Positions 53,232 through 63,380 of a DNA stretch of 64,000 bases are shown here, one piece after another. The notes beneath the pieces are model-generated. The model was not told where the DNA came from, did no database searches, and saw only the letters and a program-made list of their open reading frames with translations. Source of the DNA: Gammaproteobacteria bacterium (GTDB lineage Bacteria > Pseudomonadota > Gammaproteobacteria > Pseudomonadales > Cellvibrionaceae); the NCBI GenBank assembly GCA_021151835.1, contig JAGKWO010000008.1, forward strand, positions 133,638 to 197,637, in the 5' to 3' direction. Every line of letters begins with the position of its first letter. The stretch's first letter is position 1. Both the position numbers and the translations under genes were made by a program.

Positions 53232-55346
53232 GTGCAAACCATCGAGGCCCTTAGTCATCGGCTATCGTCTTATCTCGAACCTTCCCAAATCAATTTGGTG
53301 AAGCGCGCCTACTTCTACGCCGAACAAGCCCACGACGGCCAGAAACGCCGCAGCGGCGAAGCTTATATCACCCATCCCCTCGCCGTTGCCGACATCCTTG
53401 CCGGTATGCATATGGACCATCAAAGCCTGATGGCAGCCATGTTGCATGATGTGATTGAGGATACCGGCATCAGCAAAAAAGCCATCTCCGGCCAATTTGG
53501 TGAATCGGTGGCGAACCTGGTGGATGGGGTTTCCAAGCTGACGCAGATTGAATTTGAATCCCACGCGGAAAAGCAGGCGGAAAATTTCCAGAAGATGGCA
53601 TTGGCGATGGCCAATGATCTGCGCGTAATCCTGGTAAAACTCGCCGACCGCTTGCACAACATGCGCACACTGGGAGCGATGCCGCCGGACAAAAAGCGCC
53701 GTATCGCCAAAGAAACCCTCGAAATTTATGCGCCGATTGCCCATCGCCTGGGTATGAACGATGTGCGCCTGGAGCTGGAGGATCGCAGTTTTTACTGCAT
53801 GTATCCGCTGCGCGCGACGCGCTTGCAAGCTGCATTGAAAACCGCGCGCGGCAATCGCAAAGAATTGGTGGAACAAATCCAGGCGTCGTTTGAAAAACGC
53901 CTGCTCAAGGAAAATATCACCGCGATTGTGATCGGGCGCGAAAAGCATTTGTTCAGCATCTACGAGAAGATGCGCCAGAAGAAAAAATTCTTCAAAGAGA
54001 TTATGGATGTCTACGCCTTCCGCATCATTGTGGACAGTGTGGATACCTGTTACCGCGTGCTTGGTGTAGTGCACAACCTCTACAAACCGGTCGCGGGCGA
54101 ATTTAAGGATTACATCGCGATTCCCAAAACCAACGGCTACCAATCGCTGCACACGGTATTGGTGGGAATGCATGGCGTGCCGATTGAAGTACAAATCCGC
54201 ACCAAGGAAATGGACGAGATGGCCAATAGCGGCATCGCGGCGCATTTCCTTTATAAATCAAACAGCGATGCCACCATCAATGCCAGCCATAGCCGTGCGC
54301 GCCAATGGGTGCAAGGCTTGCTGGAGATGCAAAAGAATGCGGGCAACTCGCTGGAATTTATCGAGAACGTGAAGATCGATTTATTCCCGGATGAAGTTTA
54401 TGTCTTTACCCCCAAAGGCAAAATTGTGGAGTTACCCACCGGCGCCACGCCGGTCGATTTTGCTTACGCGGTGCATACCGATATCGGCAATACTTGCGTG
54501 GCCTGCCGTATTAACGAGCGTATGGCGCCCTTATCGCAGCCGTTGTTAAGCGGGCAAAAGGTGGCGATTATTACCGCGCAGGGGGCCCAGCCGAACCCGG
54601 GTTGGCTTAATTTCGTGGTGTCTGCAAAAGCGCGTTCGGCGATTCGCCATTACCTCAAGCACCAGCGCCATCACCAATCGGTTACGCTCGGCAAACGCAT
54701 GCTTAACCGTGCACTCGCGGAAATCCATCTGGACCTCGAACATCTCAGCGAGGAAAAACAGCACAAGATTTTGCAAAGCGCCCAGGTTGATTCGATGGAG
54801 AAACTCTACGAAGAAATCGGCCTTGGTAATAAAGTGGTTTATTCGATTGTGAAAGTGCTGCAACCGGACGCTGAAGCAAAACCGCGCAGTGGTTTAGTTG
54901 GTTCGGCAATTACTATCGATTCCGCTGAAGGCATGATGATCAGCTTCGCCCGCTGTTGCCGGCCAATCCCCGGCGACCCGATCATCGGCCATGTCAGTTC
55001 CGGGAAAGGGCTGGTGATCCATCAGGATACTTGCCGCAATATCGCTGAAATCCGCAATTATCCCGATAAGATCAGCCAGGTAAATTGGGCCGCAAATGTG
55101 AGCGGCGAATTCCTGGTGGACGTGCGTGTGGAAGTGGAAAGTGATCGCGGCATTATCGCTACCCTGGCGACGCGTATTACTGAGCAGGGTGCGAGCATTG
55201 AGCACATTAATGTCCATGAGCGCGATGCGCACAACAGCGTGATCCATTTGTGTATCGGTGTCCACAACCGCATCCACCTTGCCAATATCATGCGCCGCAT
55301 CCGCAACCTGAGTTTTGTGATTCGGGTGAATCGTTCTAAAAATTAA
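53232..55346 (+). CDS. spoT: bifunctional (p)ppGpp synthetase/hydrolase SpoT
   Basis: 704 residues from a GTG at 53232 preceded by gagaaagg. HD hydrolase domain in the first 200 residues (YITHPLAVADIL, AAMLHDVIEDT), synthetase domain (EFKDYIAIPKTNGYQSLHT, about 280-340), TGS (VYVFTPKGKIVELPTGATPVDFAYAVHTD split motif, about 395-455) and C-terminal ACT. The key hydrolase residues H-D and E-D are kept, so it can degrade ppGpp; the synthetase motif also looks intact. Confidence 0.96.
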   Translation: MQTIEALSHRLSSYLEPSQINLVKRAYFYAEQAHDGQKRRSGEAYITHPLAVADILAGMHMDHQSLMAAMLHDVIEDTGISKKAISGQFGESVANLVDGVSKLTQIEFESHAEKQAENFQKMALAMANDLRVILVKLADRLHNMRTLGAMPPDKKRRIAKETLEIYAPIAHRLGMNDVRLELEDRSFYCMYPLRATRLQAALKTARGNRKELVEQIQASFEKRLLKENITAIVIGREKHLFSIYEKMRQKKKFFKEIMDVYAFRIIVDSVDTCYRVLGVVHNLYKPVAGEFKDYIAIPKTNGYQSLHTVLVGMHGVPIEVQIRTKEMDEMANSGIAAHFLYKSNSDATINASHSRARQWVQGLLEMQKNAGNSLEFIENVKIDLFPDEVYVFTPKGKIVELPTGATPVDFAYAVHTDIGNTCVACRINERMAPLSQPLLSGQKVAIITAQGAQPNPGWLNFVVSAKARSAIRHYLKHQRHHQSVTLGKRMLNRALAEIHLDLEHLSEEKQHKILQSAQVDSMEKLYEEIGLGNKVVYSIVKVLQPDAEAKPRSGLVGSAITIDSAEGMMISFARCCRPIPGDPIIGHVSSGKGLVIHQDTCRNIAEIRNYPDKISQVNWAANVSGEFLVDVRVEVESDRGIIATLATRITEQGASIEHINVHERDAHNSVIHLCIGVHNRIHLANIMRRIRNLSFVIRVNRSKN

Positions 55347-55437
55347 ATCCCTTTTACAAAAATCCGCCTTGGCTACGCGTCACGCTCCTAAGGGGAGGCT
55401 CGCTCCCTTTAACAAAGGGTGCGGTGGGGAGGGATTT
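55345..55437. repeat. Possible miniature inverted-repeat element
   Basis: Region bounded by aaatccc and gggattt in inverted orientation, with an internal palindrome ccctttaacaaaggg (55405-55419). Purine/pyrimidine-skewed composition unlike the flanking genes. Resembles dispersed intergenic repeats; copy number is not visible here. Confidence 0.4.
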
Positions 55438-55514
55438 GAAAAAGGAGGAGCGCGGGGGATTTTGTTTTATACTCCTGCGCTTCCCGTTATGACTATCAAT
55501 TAAAAGGTTCTCCC

Positions 55515-55898
55515 ATGACCAATAAAGCCATTATCCACAGCGACAACGCGCCGGCAGCTATAGGCACTTATTCCCAGGCGGTGAAGGTGAACAACACGGT
55601 TTATCTTTCCGGCCAAATTCCCCTGGACCCAAAAACCATGCAATTGGTAGAGGGTGATTTTGCTGTACAGGCGCACCAGGTATTTAAAAATTTGCAAGCT
55701 GTGTGCGAAGCAGCTGGCGGCAGTTTGAAAGATGTGGTGAAGCTGAACATTTATCTCACCGATCTGGCAAATTTTCCGATTGTAAATGAAGTGATGGGCC
55801 AATATTTCCAGCCGCCTTATCCTGCGCGCGCCGCTATCGGCATCAATCAATTGCCGCGCAATTCGCTGATTGAAGCGGATGGGGTAATGGTTATTTAA
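55515..55898 (+). CDS. ridA: RidA family enamine/imine deaminase
   Basis: 127 residues. Hydrolyses reactive 2-aminoacrylate-type intermediates. GTYSQAVKVNNTVYLSGQIP, VKLNIYLTDLANFP and YPARAAIGINQLPR with the substrate Arg are the signatures. Commonly follows spoT in gammaproteobacteria; terminator follows. Confidence 0.96.
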   Translation: MTNKAIIHSDNAPAAIGTYSQAVKVNNTVYLSGQIPLDPKTMQLVEGDFAVQAHQVFKNLQAVCEAAGGSLKDVVKLNIYLTDLANFPIVNEVMGQYFQPPYPARAAIGINQLPRNSLIEADGVMVI

Positions 55899-55921
55899 AA
55901 AGTTGCAGTGACTTTACTGAT

Positions 55922-55953
55922 AAAAATGCCCGATATTGATCGGGCATTTTTTT
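55922..55953 (+). terminator. Terminator after ridA
   Basis: Stem aaaatgcccgat / atcgggcatttt around attg with an eight-T tract. Confidence 0.93.
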
Positions 55954-56088
55954 TGCGCGCCTATTAATGCGGATAAGTATTAGATGCGTAGTCGCGCTAA
56001 AAAGATGTGATGTTTGTGAAGTTGCCACACGCGGGCCTTTACCTGTTAAATGAAACCAATCCTATCGATTGGCGGGTGCTGGAGAGGC

Positions 56089-56131
56089 TTCTAAACTGGA
56101 GAGCATTCTAAACTAAATGGGTTTCTAAACT
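56089..56131. repeat. Three 9-bp direct repeats at 17-bp spacing
   Basis: ttctaaact occurs at 56089, 56106 and 56123, exact copies with an exact 17-base period and unrelated spacers. Located 110-150 bases before the flavoprotein gene at 56241. Could be regulator binding sites or a small remnant repeat. The rest of 55954-56240 holds no ORF that I can support. Confidence 0.7.
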
Positions 56132-56240
56132 GATGTAAGCCACCCAAACCATAACAACAAATTTAATTACTACTACACGCGCTCTGGAATCCCATCACAC
56201 GAGGTGTTTTCTACACCATTAATAACGGGTAAGAGCGATT

Positions 56241-57768
56241 ATGGATCGTCGAAAATTTTTGGCTGTATCCCTCGCTTCCACTGCATTAAGTGCGTGTGGG
56301 GGTGGAGGTGGCAGCACTGATAGCAGCGTTGTTTCCAGCAGCAGTGTTTCTTCAGCAAGCGGCGTTTGGTCGCAACTGGCGGCACAACTTAGCGGCAGCG
56401 TGGTGCTGCCGGGGCAAAATGATTACGAAGGCCTGCGCCGGGTTTATAACACGCGCTTTGATCACATCAAGCCGGTTGCCGTCGTGCGTTGCACCACGGC
56501 GCAAGATGTGCAGGCAACCCTGGCTTTTGCCCGTACCCAGCAACTGGCGATTGTGCCCCGCTCCGGCGGCCATGGCTATGCCGGTTATTCTGCTACCGAA
56601 GGTATTGTGCTGGACCTCGGGCAGATGAATAGCATCCGGATTGGACCCGGCACGGCGATTATAGGCGCAGGCGCCAAACTGGTGGATATCTATGACCAGT
56701 TGGGCGCACAGGGTGTTGGCATTCCGGCGGGGAGCTGCCCGACTGTAGGCATCGGTGGCCTGACCCTGGGTGGTGGCATTGGTATTGTGGACCGCGCGTA
56801 CGGCTTGACCTGCGATAATCTGCTGGCTGCTGAAGTGGTATTGGCGGATGGCCGGATAATCCAATGCGATGCAGACAACCATCCGGATCTCTTTTGGGCC
56901 TTGCGTGGCGGTGGCGGCGGGAATTTCGGTGTGGTCACTCGCTTTACATTCAAGACCCATACGGCTGCCGATATCACTACTTTTGATTCCTACTTCGATT
57001 TCAATGATTTCATCAATGTTATGCAGGCCTGGCAGGCTTGGCCGGAGACACTCCCCCCCTCATATCTGGGCCCAGGCAATTCCCGCCTGGAACTCGCGAT
57101 TTAACACGCCTGCACTGCAAATTCGTGCTTTTTGTATTGGCTCGATTGCCGATATGGCCCCGCACTGGGAGCATTTTTTACAGCAATCCGCTGCAACGCC
57201 CTTGTGGGTGGGCAAGGTTACCGAGCCGTATCGCAAGGTAATGTCAAGTGGATGCGGTGGGTTCAGTGTCCCCGCGTGCCATGTGCAGGGCTCTAGCCCG
57301 CAGGGGCAATACCCGCGTAATGCGTTCGCTGCCAGCTCGGATTTTTTCGCTAAAGCGATTCCGGAGGCTGGCCTGCTGGTATTGAAACAAGCCATCCTGG
57401 ACAGCCAGCTCACCGGTAAATTCGGCATGATGATTATGGATCTGATGCGTGGCGCCATTGATGAAGTCGCTGCGGACGAAACGGCATTTGTGCATCGCGG
57501 CGCGCTATTTAGCGTGGAGTATTACACCTGGTTTCCTGAAGGTACCGCCAATAGCCAGGTCGATGCGGCGCAGGTATGGGTTAACAGTTTCCGGCAGACG
57601 CTTGCGCCGTGGACTACGGGCGGTGCCTACGTAAATTATATCGACCCGTTGATCGGCAATTATGAAGCGGCATATTACGGAGCAAATTACCCGCGCTTGC
57701 GGCAGGTAAAAGCGACTTATGATCCCGATTGGTTATTCAAAATTCCCCAGGGGGTCAAGCCAATCTAA
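56241..57768 (+). pseudogene. berberine-bridge-type FAD-linked oxidoreductase, single-base frameshift
   Basis: Two frames together make one flavoprotein of about 508 residues. The first (56241-57104) has a Tat-type lipoprotein signal (MDRRKFLAVS, lipobox LSAC), a Gly/Ser-rich linker, and the FAD domain with PRSGGHGYAGYS (His for covalent flavin) and GSCPTVGIGGLTLGGGIG (Cys of bicovalent types). The second (about 57100-57768) has the substrate domain and the BBE end YYGANYPRLRQVKATYDPDWLF. The shift equals one extra base, either in ttt at 57100-57102 (removing one T gives SRLELAINTPALQIR) or in the C-run at 57053-57059. Likely oxidises a sugar or alcohol. Real mutation or sequencing error cannot be told apart. 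Confidence 0.85.
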
Positions 57769-57794
57769 CAATACGAAGCGGTTGGTGAGAAAGC

Positions 57795-57829
57795 GAAAAC
57801 AGAGAGTTGCAACACAACTCTCTGTTTTC
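57795..57829. terminator. Bidirectional terminator
   Basis: Perfect 15-base inverted repeat (57795-57809 with 57815-57829), 5-base loop, between the flavoprotein gene and convergent lpd. Confidence 0.88.
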
Positions 57830-57843
57830 GGGCTTGCGGGGGA

Positions 57844-59262
57844 TTAGCGCTTTTTAGCGGCGGGGTTAGGCAAATCAGTAATCGTACCGGCCCCCAGTTC
57901 CGCCGCCAGGCCGACGGATTCGTGGAGGGTCGGATGGGCATGGATGGTCAGGGCAATATCTTCCACACTCGCACCGAATTCCAGCGCAAGCGTTAATTCA
58001 CCGAGTAATTCACCGGCGTGGATACCCACTAGTCCGGCACCCAGTAAACGATCAGTCGTTGCGTCGTAAATCAACTTCGTTTTGCCTTCGCTGCGATCCG
58101 CTGCAATAGCGCGGCCGCTGGCACTCCAGGGGAATACCGCTGTTTTGAAATTGATGCCTTTTTGCTGTGCTTCCTTTTCTGTCAGGCCAACCCAGGCGAT
58201 TTCCGGGCTGGTGTAGGCAATCGATGGAATTGCCAGCGGCTCAAATTTATGCGGATGACCGGCAACACCTTCCGCCGCCGCGTGGCCTTCGTGGGTGGCT
58301 TTATGGGCAAGCATGGGCTGGCCGACGATATCGCCAATCGCATAGATATGCGGCACGTTGGTTTGCAGGTATTCGTTAACCGGAATAAAGCCGCGCTCAT
58401 CGACAGTGACGCCCGCTTTTTCGGCACCGATCAATTTACCGTTCGGGCTGCGGCCCACGGCTACCAACACTGCATCGAATTGCAATGGCGCTGCCGGCGC
58501 CTGGGCGCCGCTGAAGGCAACTTCGATGGCTTCGGGTTTGGCGGTGACGGCTTCCACTTTGGTGGAGAGCAGCACTTCAAAGCGACCCTTGTTGTATTTG
58601 TTGTACACCGCGATCAGGTCTTTATCAGCCGCTGGTACCAACTGGTCGGCGAATTCCACCACGGTCACTTTGCTACCCAATGCTTCATACACGGTAGCCA
58701 TTTCCAGGCCGATAATCCCGCCACCAATGACTAACAGGCGGCCCGGCACCGAGCGTAATTCAAGGGCGCCGGTGGAGTCGAAAATGCGCGGGTCTTCAGG
58801 GATAAACGGCAATTTAACGCTGCGTGAGCCGGCGGCGATAATGGCGTGTTCAAAGTCAATCAGCGTAGTTTCATCGCCTTTCACCACTTGTAATTGGCGG
58901 TCACTGGTAAAGCTGCCGTAACCTTCCACCACGCGCACCTTGCGGCCTTTCGCCATGGCACCAACACCGGAAACCAGTTTGCTGACTACTGAGTCCTTAT
59001 AGGCGCGGACTTTATCCAGATCGTGGGTGACCGAACCGATACTGAGGCCGAGATTATCGGCATGTTTGGTTTCATTGATAACCTCAGCCACATGCAGCAA
59101 CGCTTTGGAAGGAATACAACCCACGTTCAGACAGACACCGCCAAGGCTGGAATAACGCTCTACGAGGGTAACCTCAAGGCCGAGGTCAGCGGCGCGGAAA
59201 GCTGCTGAGTAGCCACCGGGGCCACTGCCGAGTACTACGAGTTGGGTCTTAACATTTGCCAT
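57844..59262 (-). CDS. lpdA: dihydrolipoyl dehydrogenase
   Basis: E3 flavoprotein of 2-oxoacid dehydrogenase complexes, 472 residues. FAD loop VLGSGPGGYSAAFRAADLG, redox disulfide GGVCLNVGCIPSK, NAD domain VIGGGIIGLEMA, and the C-terminal catalytic HAHPTLHESVG. No E1 or E2 gene lies next to it here. Starts at 59262 with an agg-type site (gcactt-agg on the complement). Confidence 0.96.
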   Translation of the reverse strand: MANVKTQLVVLGSGPGGYSAAFRAADLGLEVTLVERYSSLGGVCLNVGCIPSKALLHVAEVINETKHADNLGLSIGSVTHDLDKVRAYKDSVVSKLVSGVGAMAKGRKVRVVEGYGSFTSDRQLQVVKGDETTLIDFEHAIIAAGSRSVKLPFIPEDPRIFDSTGALELRSVPGRLLVIGGGIIGLEMATVYEALGSKVTVVEFADQLVPAADKDLIAVYNKYNKGRFEVLLSTKVEAVTAKPEAIEVAFSGAQAPAAPLQFDAVLVAVGRSPNGKLIGAEKAGVTVDERGFIPVNEYLQTNVPHIYAIGDIVGQPMLAHKATHEGHAAAEGVAGHPHKFEPLAIPSIAYTSPEIAWVGLTEKEAQQKGINFKTAVFPWSASGRAIAADRSEGKTKLIYDATTDRLLGAGLVGIHAGELLGELTLALEFGASVEDIALTIHAHPTLHESVGLAAELGAGTITDLPNPAAKKR

Positions 59263-59624
59263 GAAGTGCTCCTGTGCGGGTACGATCTGTGTGGGCTTCT
59301 GTTTGATTAGGGAACGGCAGCATCATAAGGGATTCGTTGACTATAAATCAGGTACTTATGACGTAAAAAATCAGCTTGTTTGCGGACAGGATTGAGTGTG
59401 ATGCCCGCAAATAACAGCGTCCGGGGGCAGTGCATACTCCTGGCGATACGTTTAATTTTTCCTTGCAGCCGCAGTTTATCTATCGGAATGCCCGTTTTAA
59501 CCGAGTAGTGGTCTATCCGGGAAGGTGCCGCATTTGGGTAGCATCGGGCCGGATTTTCGTTTTGCCCCTTCATTTTGGGCAAACCTGAATTGAGCCCTCA
59601 ACCCGCCAGTTAACCGGGGCTTGG
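59263..59624. other. Intergenic region between lpdA and trkA
   Basis: About 360 bases. Must hold the lpdA promoter. A 91-codon frame here starts at TTG and is not supported; nothing else recognised. Confidence 0.5.
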
Positions 59625-61010
59625 TTAGAAGAAGCTGAACCCGACCTGGAATAGTTTTTCCACATCGCGGATATGTTTTTTCTGCAGCAGGAAAATAATC
59701 ACATGGTCGCCGGATTGCACCACCACATCGTCATGGGCAATGACGACGTCATCGCCATCCGGGCCTTGCCGCACAATCGCGCCGATATTGGCGCCTTCCG
59801 GCAGGTCAATATCTTCCAGTGCCTTGCCAACAACTTTTGATGATTTTGCGTCGCCGTGGGCGATGATTTCGATCGCTTCGGCCGCACCGCGACGCAAGGA
59901 GTGTACATTCACAATATCACCGCGGCGCACGTGGGTGAGCAGGCTGCCGATGGTGGTGGTTTGCGGGGAAATCGCGATGTCGATATCCCCGCCCTGGACC
60001 ACGTCAACATAGGCCGGGTTGTTAATCAGCGTCATTACTTTGCGGGCGCCCAGGCGCTTGGCCAGCATGGAGGACATGATATTGGCCTCATCGTCGTTGG
60101 TCAGGGCGAGAAAAACATCGGTATCTTCGATGCTTTCTTCCAGCAGCAAATCCTTATCGGACGCACTGCCCTGAATCACAATTGCGCGCTCCAGTTGCTC
60201 TGAAAGGCGGATCGCACGCGGTTTGTTGTATTCAATAACGCGGACGTTGTATTTGCCTTCCAGCATCTTCGCCAGCCGTAAACCGATATTGCCTCCGCCG
60301 GCGATGGTAATACGTTTATAGGCTACTTCCAGGCGGCGGAGCTCGCTCATCACTGCGCGAATGTCGGCTTTGGCCGCTATAAAGAAAACCTCGTCATCAG
60401 CTTCGATCACCGTCGTTCCGGTGGGCATAATGGCGCGATTGCGCCGGTAAATGGCCGCAACACGGGTATCGACCGCAGGCATGTGTTCACGTAAGAAGCG
60501 CAGTTCCTGGCCCACCAGTGGTCCGCCGTGGTAGGCCTTGACGGCGACCAGTTGCACCTTGCCATCGGCAAAATCCAGTACTTGCAGGGCGCCGGGTTGT
60601 TCGATCAGGCGGAAAATATATTCCGACATCAACTGTTCCGGGCTGATTAATACATCAATAGGAATCGCGCCGGATTCAAACAATTTCTGATGGGTCAGGT
60701 AAGAGGTCGCGCGCACGCGCGCAATCTTGGTGGGGGTGTGGAACAGGTTTTCGGCCACGGTACAGGCGATCATATTGATCTCGTCATCGCTGGTTACTGC
60801 CACCAGCATGTCAGCATCCTCCATGCCTGCCTGGGCCAGAACATCCGGATGCGAGCCCTCGCCAGTCACCACGCTGATGTCCAGCCGGTCGCGCAACTCG
60901 CGCAGGCGCGCCTCGTCGGTATCGACAACAGTAATATCGTTGGCTTCATTGGCTAGGTGCTCTGCGAGGCTGCCACCGACTTGTCCTGCGCCGAGGATAA
61001 TGATTTTCAT
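59625..61010 (-). CDS. trkA: Trk system potassium uptake regulator TrkA
   Basis: Cytosolic NAD(H)-binding subunit controlling TrkH/TrkG. 461 residues with duplicated RCK units: KIIILGAGQVGGSLAEHL and ITIAGGGNIGLRLAKML are the two Rossmann loops, each followed by a TrkA-C domain (VQLVAVKAYHGGPLVG; AEAIEIIAHGD). Downstream of rsmB, a conserved neighbourhood def-fmt-rsmB-trkA. Confidence 0.96.
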   Translation of the reverse strand: MKIIILGAGQVGGSLAEHLANEANDITVVDTDEARLRELRDRLDISVVTGEGSHPDVLAQAGMEDADMLVAVTSDDEINMIACTVAENLFHTPTKIARVRATSYLTHQKLFESGAIPIDVLISPEQLMSEYIFRLIEQPGALQVLDFADGKVQLVAVKAYHGGPLVGQELRFLREHMPAVDTRVAAIYRRNRAIMPTGTTVIEADDEVFFIAAKADIRAVMSELRRLEVAYKRITIAGGGNIGLRLAKMLEGKYNVRVIEYNKPRAIRLSEQLERAIVIQGSASDKDLLLEESIEDTDVFLALTNDDEANIMSSMLAKRLGARKVMTLINNPAYVDVVQGGDIDIAISPQTTTIGSLLTHVRRGDIVNVHSLRRGAAEAIEIIAHGDAKSSKVVGKALEDIDLPEGANIGAIVRQGPDGDDVVIAHDDVVVQSGDHVIIFLLQKKHIRDVEKLFQVGFSFF

Positions 61011-61073
61011 AATTCGCCTGTTATTGTGAGTCTTTTATCCGCTGTTCCGGTTATTTGCAAAGCCTAGTGTGCA

Positions 61074-62372
61074 TTAACCCGCTTTGCGCAGTCGCGCATA
61101 GTAAAAACCATCGTGGCCATCCCGTTGCGGTAGCAGTTGCCTGCCCCGGGGTTGTGGCAGGCCCCATTCAACATCGAGCTGATCACAACTCGCATCTTTC
61201 TGGCGTGCCACAAAGGCTTCGATAACCCGGGTATTTTCCTTGGGCATGATCGAACAGGTCGCGTACAGCAAGACGCCGCCCGGTTTAAGCAATGGCCAGA
61301 GGCTGTTTAACAGTTGCTGTTGCAGCTCCCCCAACCGGTCAAGCTCCTCCGGGGTACGTAATACTTTGATGTCGGGATGGCGGCGGATAATCCCGGTCGC
61401 CGAACAGGGCGCATCCAGCAGGATGCGGTCGTATTGCTCACCATCCCACCAATCGGCCGGTCTGGTGCCGTCGCCACAGATTACCTTCGCGTTGACTCTC
61501 AGGCGGGCGAGATTTTCGCGCACCCGATGCAGGCGGCGCTCATCGGCATCCAAGGCGGTTACCGTCAGGGTTGGCTCCAACTCCAGCAAGTGCCCGGTTT
61601 TACCACCAGGGGCACTACAGGCATCCAACACGCGCAAATTGGGTGCTAATTGCAGCAGATCGCCACTCAATTGCGCAGCTTCATCCTGCACACTGAACCA
61701 GCCCTCTGCGAAATAAGGCAGCTTGCGGGGGTCGGCGGCGTTTTCGAGGGTAATACCGTAAGGGCTGAATGGGGTTGGATCGGCATGTATCCCAGCAGCA
61801 TTCAACAGTGAGAGATAGTCATTACGGGCGATCTTGCGTGTATTCAGGCGCAGGCTAAACGGTGGATGCTGGTTGTTCGCAGCAATCAATTGCTCAAATT
61901 GCTCCGGCCAGCACTTGCTGATCATCGCTTCCATCCAGGCCGGATGATTGCTTTTAAAAGCGCGGTTTGTGCTTAAAAAATCGTTAATTTTGGCGCTATC
62001 GCGCTGGAAGCTGCGCAAGACACCATTTACCAGGCTGGTCGCCCAGGATTTATTAATCTGGCGCGTAACTTCTACCGTCTCGCCAATGGCAGCATGGTCA
62101 GGAATACGGGTGTGCAGCAATTGATAAAGGCCGAGTAATAACAGCGCCTGGACATCATTGTCTTTGGCGCGCAATGGTTTATCCAGCAAGCATTCGGTAT
62201 AGGCCTGTAGTTGGGGATAAAAACGGCAGGTGCCAAAGCAGAGTTCTTGTAATAAAGGGCGGTCATTTTCGGCTATTTTTGCCGAAACTGGCGGTAAAAG
62301 GCTCGATAATGAGCCTTTTGCTGCCAGAATTTGTGTTATGACCTGCGCCGCCGCCGCGCGTACGCTTAGCAT
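61074..62372 (-). CDS. rsmB: 16S rRNA m5C967 methyltransferase RsmB
   Basis: 432 residues. N-terminal NusB-like domain (about 1-140), then a SAM methyltransferase: LDACSAPGGKTGHLLEL binds SAM, LLDAPCSATGIIRRHPD holds the first catalytic Cys and LLYATCSIMPKEN the second. Its start overlaps the end of fmt by 7 bases, so the two are translationally coupled. Confidence 0.96.
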   Translation of the reverse strand: MLSVRAAAAQVITQILAAKGSLSSLLPPVSAKIAENDRPLLQELCFGTCRFYPQLQAYTECLLDKPLRAKDNDVQALLLLGLYQLLHTRIPDHAAIGETVEVTRQINKSWATSLVNGVLRSFQRDSAKINDFLSTNRAFKSNHPAWMEAMISKCWPEQFEQLIAANNQHPPFSLRLNTRKIARNDYLSLLNAAGIHADPTPFSPYGITLENAADPRKLPYFAEGWFSVQDEAAQLSGDLLQLAPNLRVLDACSAPGGKTGHLLELEPTLTVTALDADERRLHRVRENLARLRVNAKVICGDGTRPADWWDGEQYDRILLDAPCSATGIIRRHPDIKVLRTPEELDRLGELQQQLLNSLWPLLKPGGVLLYATCSIMPKENTRVIEAFVARQKDASCDQLDVEWGLPQPRGRQLLPQRDGHDGFYYARLRKAG

Positions 62373-63337
62373 GCTGGTTGTTCCAGTTGATCGCCAATCC
62401 TGAATAAATCCGGATGGCCACGCAGGATGTCATCAATTTTCATCGCTTTTTTGCCGGGCAATTGCAATTGCTCAATGACCAAATGCCCTTCGGCACAGGC
62501 GACCCATAAGCCCTGGTCATTAATCTGGCTGACTGACCCGGCCGTGGTCGTCACTGGTTTATCGCTCGCGCTGGCGGCCCAGACGCGGATGCGTTGATCG
62601 TCATGTGCACCCGCTGGTTTGGTGTGTGCAACCGGGAAAGGGTTAAACGCGCGAACCTTCCGTTCAAGTTCCCTGGCCGGTAATAGCCAGTTTAACGCCG
62701 CCTCCTCTTTGCTGAGTTTTGGGGCGTAATTACTTAATGAATCATCCTGTTTTTCCGGCGTGGCGGTACCGGTTTGTAGTTGGTCCAGGGCTTCCAGCAA
62801 CGCGGGGCTGCCAATCTGGATGAGCTTATCGTGCAGGCTTCCGCCGGTATCGTCGGATAAAATCGGGCAATAAGCTTTGATCAGCATAGCGCCGGTATCC
62901 AGGCCCACATCCATTTGCATAATGGTCACGCCGGTTTCGGTGTCTCCGGCTTCAATGGCGCGCTGGATGGGCGCCGCGCCGCGCCAGCGGGGCAGAATCG
63001 ACGCATGCACATTGATACAGCCGAGACGCGGCGCATTGAGAACTGCTTTCGGCAGGATCAGGCCGTAGGCGACCACCACCATCAGGTCTGCGTTCAAGTC
63101 AGAAAGCTCGGTAATTGCTTCCGGCGCCTTGAAATTCAGTGGCTGGTACACGGGAATATTATTGGCAAGTGCAACCTCTTTGACCGGGCTAGCGCTCAGT
63201 TTCTTGCCGCGCCCGGCGGGGCGATCCGGTTGGGAATAAACCGCAATCACCTGGTGGCGGCTGCCCAACAGGGTTTTTAGATGCTCCGCCGCAAACTCCG
63301 GCGTGCCGGCAAAAATAATACGTAAACCTTGGCTCAT
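62366..63337 (-). CDS. fmt: methionyl-tRNA formyltransferase
   Basis: 323 residues. Formylates initiator Met-tRNA. IIFAGTPEFAAEHLKTL at the N-terminus, NVHASILPRWRGAAPIQRA with the catalytic Asn-His, and GVTIMQMDVGLDTGAML. Overlaps rsmB and lies 70 bases after def, the usual partner. Confidence 0.97.
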   Translation of the reverse strand: MSQGLRIIFAGTPEFAAEHLKTLLGSRHQVIAVYSQPDRPAGRGKKLSASPVKEVALANNIPVYQPLNFKAPEAITELSDLNADLMVVVAYGLILPKAVLNAPRLGCINVHASILPRWRGAAPIQRAIEAGDTETGVTIMQMDVGLDTGAMLIKAYCPILSDDTGGSLHDKLIQIGSPALLEALDQLQTGTATPEKQDDSLSNYAPKLSKEEAALNWLLPARELERKVRAFNPFPVAHTKPAGAHDDQRIRVWAASASDKPVTTTAGSVSQINDQGLWVACAEGHLVIEQLQLPGKKAMKIDDILRGHPDLFRIGDQLEQPAC

Positions 63338-63380
63338 GGATAACCTGTGAAATCGCTGAGGGATAAATCGCTAACAATAA

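Noticed and set aside
53262..54245. 327-codon minus-strand frame inside spoT
   Set aside because: Antisense shadow of the conserved hydrolase and synthetase domains of SpoT.
59307..59582. 91-codon minus-strand frame between lpdA and trkA
   Set aside because: Starts at TTG without a ribosome site, composition is not protein-like for this genome and no family is recognised.
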